A stretch of 64,000 nucleotides of DNA from Thalassospira sp. TSL5-1. Its GTDB lineage: Bacteria > Pseudomonadota > Alphaproteobacteria > Rhodospirillales > Thalassospiraceae. The stretch spans positions 682,001 through 746,000 of the forward strand of contig NZ_KV880637.1 in the NCBI RefSeq assembly GCF_001907695.1. Direction: 5' to 3'. Under the pieces are notes generated by a model. That model was not told the origin of the DNA and searched no databases. It saw only the letters and a list, made by a program, of their open reading frames with translations. Made by a program: the position numbers and the translations under genes. Below, piece by piece: positions 41,506 to 50,200 of this stretch (its first letter is position 1; the number at the start of each line of letters is the position of its first letter).

Positions 41506-42618
41506 TCAGACCAGTTCGGCCAGTGCGGCAGGGGTGAAGGTTTTTACCTTGTCGCCATTGCCCTGCTGCACTTTTTGTACCCAGTTAGGGTCACTGAGCA
41601 GGGCACGCCCCACGGCAACCAGGTCAAATTCGTTGCGTTCCATGCGGGTCAGCAGTTTTTCGATGCCGGCATTGCTGACTTCCTGGCCCGAGAACGAGCC
41701 GATGAAATCGCCCGAAAGCCCGACTGAGCCGACACTGATGGTGGCCGCCCCGGTAATTTTCTTGGCCCAACCGGCAAAGTTAAGGCCATCCTCGCCATCA
41801 ATTTCGGGAAATTCCGATTCCCAAAAACGGCGTTGCGAACAATGGAAAATATCGACACCGGCATTGGCCAGCGGTGCCAGCCAGCTTTCCATTTCTGCCG
41901 GGCTGGTGGCAAGGCGGGCGGCGTAATCCTGCTGTTTCCACTGCGACAGACGAAGTATGATCGGGAAGTCGGGGCCAACGGCCTTGCGCACGGCGGCAAC
42001 AACTTCAACAGCAAAGCGCGAACGCTCGGCAATGGTTTTGCCGCCATATTGATCATCACGGTGATTGGTGCCGTCCCAGAAGAACTGGTCAATCAGATAG
42101 CCATGTGCGCCGTGAATTTCCGCCACGTCAAAGCCCAGGCGTTTGGCATCGGCCGCGGCACGGGCAAAGGCGGCGATGGTATCGGCGATGTCTTCCGCGC
42201 TCATGGCCTGGCCGCGCGGTTTGTCCGGGGCGACAAGGCCGGACGGGCTTTCAACCGGGCTTTCAGGTTCCCAGCCGGACATCCCGGCCACTGACCCGGT
42301 ATGCCAGATCTGCGGGCCCATTTTACCGCCTGCTTCATGCACGCCATCAATCACCTTTTTCCAGCCAGCCAGGGCCGCATCGCCATGAAAGAACGGAATG
42401 CCGGCTTCATTGCGCGATGCCGGACGGCTCACCACCGTACCTTCCGACAGGATAAGCCCGACCTTGCCTTCGGCACGGCGTTTGTAATAGGCGGCATTGG
42501 CATCGCCGGGAATGCCCGCCGGCGCCTTGGAGCGGGTCATGGGTGCCATGACGATGCGGTTGGCAAGCTCCAGTGATTTGATTTTAAAGGGTTTGAAGAG
42601 AATATCGGTCGAGGTCAT
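41506..42618 (-). CDS. Old-yellow-enzyme-family FMN oxidoreductase (alkene reductase)
   Basis: The 370-residue barrel enzyme reduces activated C=C bonds or nitro compounds with NAD(P)H. Typical elements are present: NRIVMAPMTRSKA near residue 20, the flavin and substrate region PQIWHTGSVA, EIHGAHGYLIDQFFWDGTNHR (split over 180-200, with the catalytic Tyr in DDQYGG), and the FMN-phosphate end GRALLSDPNWV. The active-site pair His-Asn has a replacement: HGAHGYL is intact, but the motif W-H-T-G replaces the classical Q-L-x-H, as in the subgroup lacking it. Start ATG 42618. A good promoter lies just upstream and an imperfect hairpin at 41462-41492 is a possible terminator. Confidence 0.92.
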   Translation of the reverse strand: MTSTDILFKPFKIKSLELANRIVMAPMTRSKAPAGIPGDANAAYYKRRAEGKVGLILSEGTVVSRPASRNEAGIPFFHGDAALAGWKKVIDGVHEAGGKMGPQIWHTGSVAGMSGWEPESPVESPSGLVAPDKPRGQAMSAEDIADTIAAFARAAADAKRLGFDVAEIHGAHGYLIDQFFWDGTNHRDDQYGGKTIAERSRFAVEVVAAVRKAVGPDFPIILRLSQWKQQDYAARLATSPAEMESWLAPLANAGVDIFHCSQRRFWESEFPEIDGEDGLNFAGWAKKITGAATISVGSVGLSGDFIGSFSGQEVSNAGIEKLLTRMERNEFDLVAVGRALLSDPNWVQKVQQGNGDKVKTFTPAALAELV

Positions 42619-42648
42619 CTGGTATCCTTTGGTAAAGATGTTTCTGCT

Positions 42649-42676
42649 TAGATATAAATTTTATACTTAAAGTCAA
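42649..42676 (-). promoter_or_regulatory. Sigma-70-like promoter for the old-yellow-enzyme gene
   Basis: On the minus strand TTGACT (42676-42671) and TATCTA (42654-42649) are spaced by 16 bases, 31 bases before the start codon. A small palindrome TATAAATTTTATA overlaps the -10 area (42653-42665) and may be a repressor site. The rest of the gap to pyrD (to 42930) has no gene. Confidence 0.6.
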
Positions 42677-42930
42677 TCTGGCGAATGTTGCTTTTGTGGG
42701 GCGTGCCGATCAGTTGATGTAGCTACCAGATTGTTGAGGATGGCAAAGCATCGTCTTTTTCGCTTGAGCTGCCTACTAAAATACCTGTGAAAACAACGGT
42801 AAAAATAGCGGTGAAAATGCCGGTATAAGGCGTTTTGGGATCACACATTACTTGCCCCCGCCGGTTCGTGCGCGTAAGAACAGGGGCAGGAACAAACACC
42901 AGAAATAAACACAGAGACGGAGCCAGACGG

Positions 42931-44109
42931 GTGGGGTGGTATCAATCTTTTGTTTTGCCGGTAATACGCTGGACGGACCCGGAATGGGCGCATGGTCTGG
43001 CGCTTTGGGCGTTAAAGCATAATCTGGTGCCCAAACCCGACGGGGCAAATGATGCCAGCCCGCTTTTACAATGCGAGGTGTTTGGGCGCAAATTCCCTAA
43101 CCCGGTGGGACTTGCTGCCGGGTTTGATAAAAATGCCGAGGTTCCCAACCGGATGCTCGATCAGGGCTTTGGCTTTGTTGAAATCGGGTCCGTGACCCCC
43201 GAACCCCAGCCCGGCAACCGCAAACCCCGCCTGTTTCGCCTGTATTCCGACCGGGCGGTGATTAACCGCATGGGCTTTAACAATGAGGGGGCGGCGATTG
43301 TTGCCACCCGCCTGCGCAAACGCGCCCGGCGCGGCATTTTGGGGGCCAATCTGGGCAAAAACAAATATGCCGCCGATGCCACCGAAGATTACGTCAAAGG
43401 TGTTCGGGCCCTTGGCCCGTATTGCGATTATCTGGTGGTCAATGTGTCCTCGCCCAATACGCCGGGTCTGCGGGCCTTGCAGGGGCGTGATCCGCTGGTG
43501 GCTCTGTTGCGTGCGGTGATGGCTGAACGCGACGCGGCAGCACCGGGTATCCCGGTTTTATTAAAGGTCGCCCCGGACCTGACGGACGAGGACAAGGCCG
43601 ATATTGCCAGTGTTGTCCTGGATTTGAAAATTGATGGCATGATTGTCTCTAATACCACCATTGATCGCCCGGTGGGCTTGAACAGCTATGACCAGTCCGA
43701 AACCGGTGGGCTTTCCGGCCCGCCCCTGATGGCCCCATCGACCAAGGTTCTGGCGGATTTTTACCAGCTAACCAAGGGGCAGGTGCCGTTAATTGGTGTG
43801 GGCGGAATTGCATCGGGCAAGGATGCCTATGAAAAGATTTTGAACGGTGCATCTTTGGTGCAGCTTTATACGGCACTGATTTACAAAGGACCGGGCCTGG
43901 CAGCGGAAATATGCGACGATCTGGAAAAACGCCTGCGCCAGGATGGTTTTGCCTCGGTCGCCGATGCGGTGGGGGCGGCTTTCCCGGAAATCAGTGGCAA
44001 GCATGCCGCGATTGATGAAGTGCAGGCTGCCAAACAATCTGTGGCGCAACCTGAGCAAAAAACGGAAGCTGCAATGCCTGAGGCTGTAACGCCCGACACT
44101 GCAAAATAA
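42931..44109 (+). CDS. pyrD: Dihydroorotate dehydrogenase (quinone), class 2
   Basis: The membrane-associated flavoenzyme of pyrimidine synthesis. The N-terminal helical extension for quinone binding (WYQSFVLPVIRWTDPEWAHG) is followed by the barrel. Residues seen: AAGFDKNAE (62-70), GSVTPEPQPGNRKPRLFRL (86-104), NRMGFNN (112-118), the catalytic Ser174 in NVSSPNTPGLR, the FMN-binding IGVGGI and the QLYTALIY end. The start GTG 42931 (ACGGAG upstream) fits the normal N-terminus better than the 32-residue-longer frame. About 40 C-terminal residues rich in Ala, Pro, Glu and Gln are extra compared with the E. coli enzyme. The next gene follows after a 73-base gap. Confidence 0.95.
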   Translation: MGWYQSFVLPVIRWTDPEWAHGLALWALKHNLVPKPDGANDASPLLQCEVFGRKFPNPVGLAAGFDKNAEVPNRMLDQGFGFVEIGSVTPEPQPGNRKPRLFRLYSDRAVINRMGFNNEGAAIVATRLRKRARRGILGANLGKNKYAADATEDYVKGVRALGPYCDYLVVNVSSPNTPGLRALQGRDPLVALLRAVMAERDAAAPGIPVLLKVAPDLTDEDKADIASVVLDLKIDGMIVSNTTIDRPVGLNSYDQSETGGLSGPPLMAPSTKVLADFYQLTKGQVPLIGVGGIASGKDAYEKILNGASLVQLYTALIYKGPGLAAEICDDLEKRLRQDGFASVADAVGAAFPEISGKHAAIDEVQAAKQSVAQPEQKTEAAMPEAVTPDTAK

Positions 44110-44182
44110 ACCGCAACATCGGAAACAGCCCGGCAGGACTGAGCCGTTGGTATTACCATCTCAAATTTCCAGGAGAAAACCG

Positions 44183-45064
44183 ATGCCGCAAACGCCCTAT
44201 CAGATGATTAATGGCCTGTCCGAGGTGATTGGAAATTATGATGCGGTGATTCTGGATTTGTGGGGCGTTGTCCATGATGGCGTAACACCCTATCCCAATT
44301 CGATCTCGGCGATGAAGGCCCTGAAAGATGCCGGTATTCCGGTGGCGTTGCTGTCCAATGCGCCGCGCCGGTCCAGCGTGGTGATTGCCCGGATGGAAGA
44401 AATGGGTATTGACCGGGATTTGTATGGTCCGGCGGTGGCATCGGGCGAAATTGCCTATCACCAATTACGTGACCGGGTGGATGCCTGGTATGCCAAACTG
44501 GGGCGCAAGGTGTTTCGGGTGGGGCCGGTGCGCGATCATTCGATGTTTGAAGACCAGGATGTCGAGGTGGTGGACACGCTTGAAGAGGCCGACTGGATGC
44601 TTGTTACCGGCCCGGATGACGACCATGATCCGGTGTCAAAATATGAAGACATGCTGCATTTGGCCCTGTCGCGGGATTTGCCCATGCTGTGCCCGAACCC
44701 GGACCGTGAAGTGATCCGCGGGGGCGAGCGCATTATTTGCGCCGGGGCCATAGCCGGGCGGTATGAGGAACTGGGCGGTAATGTGTGCTGGGAAGGCAAG
44801 CCGCTGGCGAGTGCCTATGATTTCTGCCTTCAGGCCTTTGATATGGGGCCCGATGCCCGATTGCTGGTGGTGGGAGATTCCCTGTCGACCGATGTGGCTG
44901 GGTCCAATGCAGCGGGGTTGGATATCGCCTTTGTCACCGGTGGTATCCATGCCGAGGAACTGGACGCCCCGCGCGGTACCCTGCCGGAAAAGGCACGGCT
45001 GGACCAGTTACTGGAAGTGACCGGCCGCCATGTGACCTATGCAATGGGCGATTTTTGCTGGTAG
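44183..45064 (+). CDS. HAD-superfamily IIA hydrolase (TIGR01459-like)
   Basis: A 293-residue HAD phosphatase with a type IIA cap. Motif I is DLWGVVHDG (Asp near residue 26), motif II is LLSNAPR, motif III is near WEGKP, and motif IV is VVGDSLSTDVAGSNAAG. The pattern DLWGVVHDG identifies a group often found in alphaproteobacteria with sugar-phosphate or nucleotide phosphatase-like function that has not been defined. AGGAGA precedes ATG 44183. It may be transcribed with pyrD. Confidence 0.9.
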   Translation: MPQTPYQMINGLSEVIGNYDAVILDLWGVVHDGVTPYPNSISAMKALKDAGIPVALLSNAPRRSSVVIARMEEMGIDRDLYGPAVASGEIAYHQLRDRVDAWYAKLGRKVFRVGPVRDHSMFEDQDVEVVDTLEEADWMLVTGPDDDHDPVSKYEDMLHLALSRDLPMLCPNPDREVIRGGERIICAGAIAGRYEELGGNVCWEGKPLASAYDFCLQAFDMGPDARLLVVGDSLSTDVAGSNAAGLDIAFVTGGIHAEELDAPRGTLPEKARLDQLLEVTGRHVTYAMGDFCW

Positions 45065-45086
45065 TGTTTGCAAGAATATTGATCAA

Positions 45087-45125
45087 AAAAAACGCCGTCT
45101 GATTGATCGTCAGACGGCGTTTTTT
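45087..45125. terminator. Bidirectional terminator between the HAD and aminotransferase genes
   Basis: A 16-base perfect stem (AAAAAACGCCGTCTGA with its complement) and 7-base loop. A and T runs on either side let it serve both converging genes. Confidence 0.93.
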
Positions 45126-45142
45126 GTTATGTGTATCGGGCC

Positions 45143-46000
45143 TTAGATGGCGGCCGCGCGATTGGCTTCGATATAGATTTCGCGCAGGCGTTTGGCAATC
45201 GGTCCGGGGACACCATCGCCGATTTTTGCGCCGTCAATTTCAATGACCGGATAGACGAAGGATGACGCCGAAGTAATGAAGGCTTCTTTTGCCTTTTGTG
45301 CTTCGGCAATGGTGAAGGCGCGTTCTTCAACCTTCAGGTCAAGTTCGGCAGCACACTGCAAAATTGCCTTGCGGGTAATGCCATGCAAAATGTCGTTGGA
45401 CAGTTCGCGGGTGATGATGGTGTTGTTTTCATCAACAATATAGGCATTGTTCGATGAGCCTTCGGTCACTTTGCCATCGAGCACCAGCCAGGCATCGTCG
45501 GCCCCTTTTTTCGCGGCTTCGTTTTTGACCAGCGAAGAATAGAGCAACTGAACAGTTTTGATATCGCAGCGGCGCCAGCGCTGATCGGGGAAGCTGGCAA
45601 CTTTCAGGCCGCGTTCGGCAGCGGCACTTTTGATCAGCGATTTGCTTTGCGTAAACAGAACAACAGTCGGTTTCACATCGGCGGACGGGAACATGAAATC
45701 GCGGTCGGCGGCGGCACCGCGCGAAACCTGAAGGTAGATCATGCCTTCATTGACATCGTTCTTGCGGATCAGTTCGCGATGAATTTCCAGCATGGCATCT
45801 TTATCGACCGGATAATTGATGCCCAGTTCCTTAAGCGACCGTTCCAGGCGGGCAATGTGCCCGTGATAGTCGATCAGTTTGCCATCCAGCACGGAGGTGA
45901 CTTCATAAACACCGTCCGCAAACAGAAAGGCGCGGTCAAAGATTGAAACGGATGCTTCGTTTTCCGGCACGTAATTGCCGTTTACATAAACAGTACGCAT
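45143..46000 (-). CDS. dat: D-amino-acid aminotransferase
   Basis: A 285-residue fold-type IV PLP enzyme. It converts D-amino acids and 2-oxoglutarate, often giving D-alanine or D-glutamate for the cell wall. The PLP Lys is in RRCDIKTVQLL (near 146); EGSSNNAYIV (near 180) and NDILHGITRKAIL (near 203) match the cofactor-phosphate binding motifs of Dat proteins, and SVSIFDRAFLFADGVYEV is the classical N-terminal motif. AGGGAA precedes ATG 46000. The gap 46001-46277 upstream holds no gene. Confidence 0.93.
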   Translation of the reverse strand: MRTVYVNGNYVPENEASVSIFDRAFLFADGVYEVTSVLDGKLIDYHGHIARLERSLKELGINYPVDKDAMLEIHRELIRKNDVNEGMIYLQVSRGAAADRDFMFPSADVKPTVVLFTQSKSLIKSAAAERGLKVASFPDQRWRRCDIKTVQLLYSSLVKNEAAKKGADDAWLVLDGKVTEGSSNNAYIVDENNTIITRELSNDILHGITRKAILQCAAELDLKVEERAFTIAEAQKAKEAFITSASSFVYPVIEIDGAKIGDGVPGPIAKRLREIYIEANRAAAI

Positions 46001-46277
46001 TTTTAATTCCCTGTCGGTTCAGATCGGCGGTGGATCCCGAAAAGAAGTGGGCGTTTCCCGCGATGTGTGCCTGTCAATTCTGTTGTCATTCAGGCAGTGC
46101 AATTCTGCATATCAGATAGCACACCGCCGCCTCGATTGTCGCGAAGCGCATGAATTGTTGCGTGAAAAAGGTGGAATGTTGCTCTGTTGGTCCGCCGCTT
46201 GGCGTCAGGGTGGAGGATGAACGCGTTTTTTTAAGGAAATATCGCAGAATATTCCAATTTTCTGCCGCAGGGCGATT

Positions 46278-47045
46278 TTAATAGGTCATGATCAGGCCGT
46301 GCTTGTGAACCAACCGGGTGTATGTACCATCGGTTTTGATTTCGTGCAGGCCACGATTGAATTTTTCAAGCAGTATGCGGGTTTGCGGATAATTCTTTGA
46401 CGTCATCAAAAACAACCCTTCGCCTGCGACCAGCGGTTTGTCCAGAGTGTAGAATTTGGCGACTTCTTCGGGGGGAAAAAGGTTTTCGATCACATACCAG
46501 CCCATCGTGGTTGCCGTTGTAAACAGATCAATACGGCCCCGTTGCAAAAGCTGGAAATTCTGCTCTTCTGAATGGGAATATTGAACATCCAGCCCGGCAT
46601 TTTCAAACCACGGTTCGTAATAATAGCCCTGAATGCCGCCAATACGATAGGGACGCAAGTCTGTCAGGTCATTGAATGTGATGGGGGGCTTGGTGCCATC
46701 GGCGCTATAGGCAAAAAAATGCGAGTCTGCGAGATAAAGGGCATCGGAAAACAGGAATTTTTTTTCGCGGGATTCTGACTTGCGATAAGGGATCGTGCCC
46801 CAGGCTTTGCCCTCGGCAACCGCTTGTTCTCCGCGTTTCCAGGGATAAAACTGAAATTCAAAATCAATGCCGATACGCGCGCCAATTTCATGGAAAAGGT
46901 CGCCCAGAAAAGAGCTGTTTCTGTCGGCGGTGATGTAAGGCGGGTAGTTGTTGGTCACAATAGTAAGAGACTGACGCGCCTGTGATGCGGCGGTCATTAG
47001 AAAAAGGCTGATGGCAAAAAGCAGGATTTTGCCAGACATTCCCAT
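46278..47045 (-). CDS. Periplasmic binding protein, family 3 (orphan)
   Basis: A 255-residue exported protein of the amino-acid-binding (SBP_bac_3) type. A signal peptide covers about residues 1-23 (LLFAISLFLMTAASQA). The mature start SLTIVTNNYPPYITADRNSSFLG and LGDLFHEIGARIGIDFEFQFYPW is typical, as is the PYRKSESREKKFLFSDALY stretch. No permease or ATPase for it is nearby, so it may serve a transporter elsewhere or act as a sensor input. GGAAG lies 8 bases before ATG 47045. Confidence 0.9.
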   Translation of the reverse strand: MGMSGKILLFAISLFLMTAASQARQSLTIVTNNYPPYITADRNSSFLGDLFHEIGARIGIDFEFQFYPWKRGEQAVAEGKAWGTIPYRKSESREKKFLFSDALYLADSHFFAYSADGTKPPITFNDLTDLRPYRIGGIQGYYYEPWFENAGLDVQYSHSEEQNFQLLQRGRIDLFTTATTMGWYVIENLFPPEEVAKFYTLDKPLVAGEGLFLMTSKNYPQTRILLEKFNRGLHEIKTDGTYTRLVHKHGLIMTY

Positions 47046-47268
47046 GATATTGCTTCCGGTACTGTGTATTGCCGTGACGAAGAAACCGTCTTTTGGGGCG
47101 CTCCTGATTTTTATGTGGTGACGTGCATGAGAAGTGTGAAGAGGCTGACCTGCCCAAAGGCAAGAAAGGATAGCCTATCACATTTCCTTTTATTCTTTAT
47201 GTTGGAAATTTGAAGAGATTGCCCCTTACAGCAGGGTAGCTGTTAACAAAGGCAATCTCATTCCATGT

Positions 47269-48381
47269 TTAAGCCTGTTGCGCGTCAACCGGTTCGGTTA
47301 GCGGGCGCAGACGCAGTTCGCTTTGGCGATCAAAGATATGGGTTTTGTTCATGTTAAAGGCGATTTGCACCTGACTGCCAATGGCAAGATCGGGCCGGGC
47401 CAGGGTGAAAATTTTAACCGGCTTGCCCGCCAGGGTGACATGCACCAGCGTTGACAGACCCATTGGTTCGATCAGTTCGACCGTTGAATTGACCGACGGG
47501 CTGGAGCCATCTTCGACAATGTCGATATGTTCGGGCCGTGCGCCAAGCGTGATATGCTTGCCGTTTTCGGCCTGGCCGGATGGCAAAACGGGAATGATGG
47601 TGCCATCATCAAGGGTAATGGCAGCACTGTCCCCCTCGGCCTGATAGAGGCCTTCCAGGAAATTCATCGCGGGCGAGCCAATGAAGGACGCAACAAAGAT
47701 GTTGGCGGGCCGGTCATAAATCTCAAGCGGGGTGCCAACCTGTTGCACAATGCCGCTATACATGGCGACAATGCGGTCCGCCATTGTCATGGCTTCGATC
47801 TGGTCGTGGGTGACATAAACCGATGTGGCCCCCAGGCGACGGTGCAGTTTGCGGATTTCGGTGCGCATCTGTTCGCGCAGGCGGGCATCCAGGTTTGACA
47901 GCGGTTCGTCAAACAAAAAGGCCTGGGGCTGGCGAACAATGGCACGGCCCATTGCCACACGCTGGCGCTGCCCGCCCGACAGGGCCTTGGGGCGACGCTC
48001 CAACAGGGCATTCAGGCCCAGAATGCCAGCCACATTTTCAATGGCGCTGGCGACTTTTTCCTTTGCCGTTTTACGCAGGGTCAGGGCGTAGCTCATATTT
48101 TCGGCAACGGTCATGTGCGGGTACAGCGCATAGGACTGAAACACCATCGCAATGTCGCGGTCCTTGGGTTGCAGATCGTTAATAACAGTGCCGTCGATGC
48201 TGATGTCGCCCGAGGTGATTTCCTCCAGCCCGGCAATCATGCGCAAAAGGGTGGATTTGCCACAGCCCGACGGGCCAACCAGAACGATGAATTCGCCGTC
48301 CTGAATATCGAGATTGATGCCATGCAGCACATCGACGGCGCCATAGCTTTTGCGGGCATTGGTAATTTCAATTGAAGCCAT
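47269..48381 (-). CDS. CUT1-type sugar ABC transporter ATPase (UgpC/MalK-like)
   Basis: The 370-residue ATPase of a carbohydrate importer. Walker A is GPSGCGKST (near residue 38), the Q-loop FQSYALYPHMTV, the signature LSGGQRQRV and Walker B AFLFDEP; the switch His is in VTHDQIEAM. A C-terminal OB-fold regulatory part (FLEGLYQAEG to the end) is of the MalK/UgpC type. It is the last gene of the leftward operon, 11 bases after the second permease gene. In some bacteria one such ATPase serves several CUT1 importers. Confidence 0.93.
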   Translation of the reverse strand: MASIEITNARKSYGAVDVLHGINLDIQDGEFIVLVGPSGCGKSTLLRMIAGLEEITSGDISIDGTVINDLQPKDRDIAMVFQSYALYPHMTVAENMSYALTLRKTAKEKVASAIENVAGILGLNALLERRPKALSGGQRQRVAMGRAIVRQPQAFLFDEPLSNLDARLREQMRTEIRKLHRRLGATSVYVTHDQIEAMTMADRIVAMYSGIVQQVGTPLEIYDRPANIFVASFIGSPAMNFLEGLYQAEGDSAAITLDDGTIIPVLPSGQAENGKHITLGARPEHIDIVEDGSSPSVNSTVELIEPMGLSTLVHVTLAGKPVKIFTLARPDLAIGSQVQIAFNMNKTHIFDRQSELRLRPLTEPVDAQQA

Positions 48382-48392
48382 TTTGTCCTCTT

Positions 48393-49244
48393 TTATCCTT
48401 TGACAGCACCAGCCGTCAGCCCCTGGACCAGATAACGCTGGATCAGCAGGAAGAAGGCACAGGCAGGGATCAGGGCCAGCACGCCGGCGGCCATCATTTG
48501 TCCGAAATCGACACCGAATTTTGAAACAAAACTGAGCAAGCCAACCGGGAAGGTAGAGGCCGATTCACTGCTGACCAGCATCAGGGCGAATAACAGTTCC
48601 GACCATGCCGCGGTAAAGACAAAGCCAAGGGTGGCGGCAATGCCAGGCAGGGTGAGGGGCAGGATGATGCGGCGGAAGGCCTCAAACCGGGTGTTGCCGT
48701 CTATCATGGCGGCTTCTTCCAGATCCTTGGGGATGCCATCAAAGAAGGATTGCATCAGAAAGGTGGCGAAGGGCACGTTAAAGGCGGTGTAAACAATGAT
48801 CAGCCCGGTCAGGCTGTCGGTCAGACCCAGCGGGGCCAGAATGCGGAAAATTGGCGCGATCAGCATCACCAGCGGAAACATCTGCGTGATCAGCATCAGG
48901 GCAACGATGATGATTTTGCCGTTAAAGCGAAAACGCGAAAACGCATAGCCCGTGATGGCGGCAATGATGCAGGTAAACAGGGCGGTGCAGCCCGAAACAA
49001 TCACTGAATTCATGAAGTAATGGGGGAAATGGCTTTGCGTCAGGACAAAGGTGTAATTGTCCCACGTCGTGCGTGACGGCCACATCCGCACCCCTTCGGT
49101 ATACAGGATGTCGTTGGGTGTTACCGATACCTTCAAAAGCCAGTAAAGTGGAAAGAGCGCAAAAACGACAAAGGCGGCAATCATCAGGTAATGGGTGCCC
49201 CAGTAAACCGTTTTGCGAAGCACGGAGTTTCCCGGCGTTGACAT
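48393..49244 (-). CDS. CUT1 sugar ABC permease (MalG-like)
   Basis: A 283-residue permease with six membrane segments. The EAA coupling loop is visible as DLEEAAMIDGNTRFEAFRRI with LPL following near residue 190. The N-terminus carries one membrane segment with the usual HYLMIAAFVVFALFPLYWLL. It should pair with the upstream-coded MalF-like subunit. Spacing to the neighbouring genes (11 and 18 bases) shows one operon. Confidence 0.93.
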   Translation of the reverse strand: MSTPGNSVLRKTVYWGTHYLMIAAFVVFALFPLYWLLKVSVTPNDILYTEGVRMWPSRTTWDNYTFVLTQSHFPHYFMNSVIVSGCTALFTCIIAAITGYAFSRFRFNGKIIIVALMLITQMFPLVMLIAPIFRILAPLGLTDSLTGLIIVYTAFNVPFATFLMQSFFDGIPKDLEEAAMIDGNTRFEAFRRIILPLTLPGIAATLGFVFTAAWSELLFALMLVSSESASTFPVGLLSFVSKFGVDFGQMMAAGVLALIPACAFFLLIQRYLVQGLTAGAVKG

Positions 49245-49262
49245 GTCCGAATTCCTTTGGGG

Positions 49263-50195
49263 TTAACTATCAGCGTGGGTCATGGCACGGCGCAGCGCAA
49301 TCACACCCAGCGCATAGGCCAGCAACAGCACAAGCAATACGGCCGCAATGGCCGAGGCATAACCAAAGTCCAGGCGGCGAAACGCCTGGGTGAAAATGTA
49401 GCTGGCAACGATCTGGGTTGAATCGGCCGGGCCACCTTTGGTCATCACCACAATCAAATCGGCGAAATTGGCAATCCATATGGTACGCAGCATCAACGTG
49501 ATCGCGATGGTGGGCGCGAGGAAGGGAATGGTGATGCTGAAAAACTGCTGGCGGGTATTGGCCCCGTCGATGGATGCGGCCTCGTACAGCTCGCCGGGGA
49601 TGGATTGCAGGGCGGCGAGCAGGGTAATGGCAAAAAACGGAATGCCAAACCAGATATTGGCAACAATCGGCCCCCACATCGCAAGGTCCGGGTCGGACAG
49701 GATGTTAAACGGTGTTTCCATAATGCCCAGGCTGACCATCCAGTGGGGCAGCGGGCCCACCACCGGGTTAAACATCCAGGCCCAGTTCAAACCTGAAAGG
49801 AATGTGGGTACCGCCCAAGGCAAAAATACCAGCGCCTGGACCAGACGACGGCCAACAAAATGGCGGTTCAGCAGCAAGGCCAATACCAGTCCCAGTGTAA
49901 ATTGGAAAAACAGCGAGCCAAAAGTCCACCAGGCGGTATTGATCAGCGCGCCCAAAAAGGCGCTGTCGTGCATCAGGGTCTGGAAATGGGCCAAGCCCAC
50001 AAACCCGCCACTAAACGGGTTGAGAATGCGGATATCGCGAAACGCATAGCTAAGGCCGAGGATAAGCGGCATCAGCATCACGGCAATAATCAGAACCAGG
50101 GCCGGCGAAACGTAATAATAGGGTTCGAGAATGCCGGAAACCCTGCGGGAAAAGACGCCCCGCCTTGCGGCGGGACGATTTCCGACATCAGTCAT
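49263..50195 (-). CDS. CUT1 sugar ABC permease (MalF-like)
   Basis: A 310-residue permease with six membrane segments and an EAA loop (ELYEAASIDGANTRQQFFSI) followed by IPFLAP. ATG 50195 lies 5 bases after the binding-protein stop; an in-frame GTG at 50204 that overlaps that stop is an alternative start. Both starts lack a strong ribosome site, so translation is probably coupled to the preceding gene. Confidence 0.93.
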   Translation of the reverse strand: MTDVGNRPAARRGVFSRRVSGILEPYYYVSPALVLIIAVMLMPLILGLSYAFRDIRILNPFSGGFVGLAHFQTLMHDSAFLGALINTAWWTFGSLFFQFTLGLVLALLLNRHFVGRRLVQALVFLPWAVPTFLSGLNWAWMFNPVVGPLPHWMVSLGIMETPFNILSDPDLAMWGPIVANIWFGIPFFAITLLAALQSIPGELYEAASIDGANTRQQFFSITIPFLAPTIAITLMLRTIWIANFADLIVVMTKGGPADSTQIVASYIFTQAFRRLDFGYASAIAAVLLVLLLAYALGVIALRRAMTHADS

Positions 50196-50200
50196 GGTAT

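Noticed and set aside
42720-42734. TGTAGCTACC resembling the first bases of the CRISPR-like repeat
   Set aside because: Only ten bases match, with no second copy or spacer structure, so it is likely chance.
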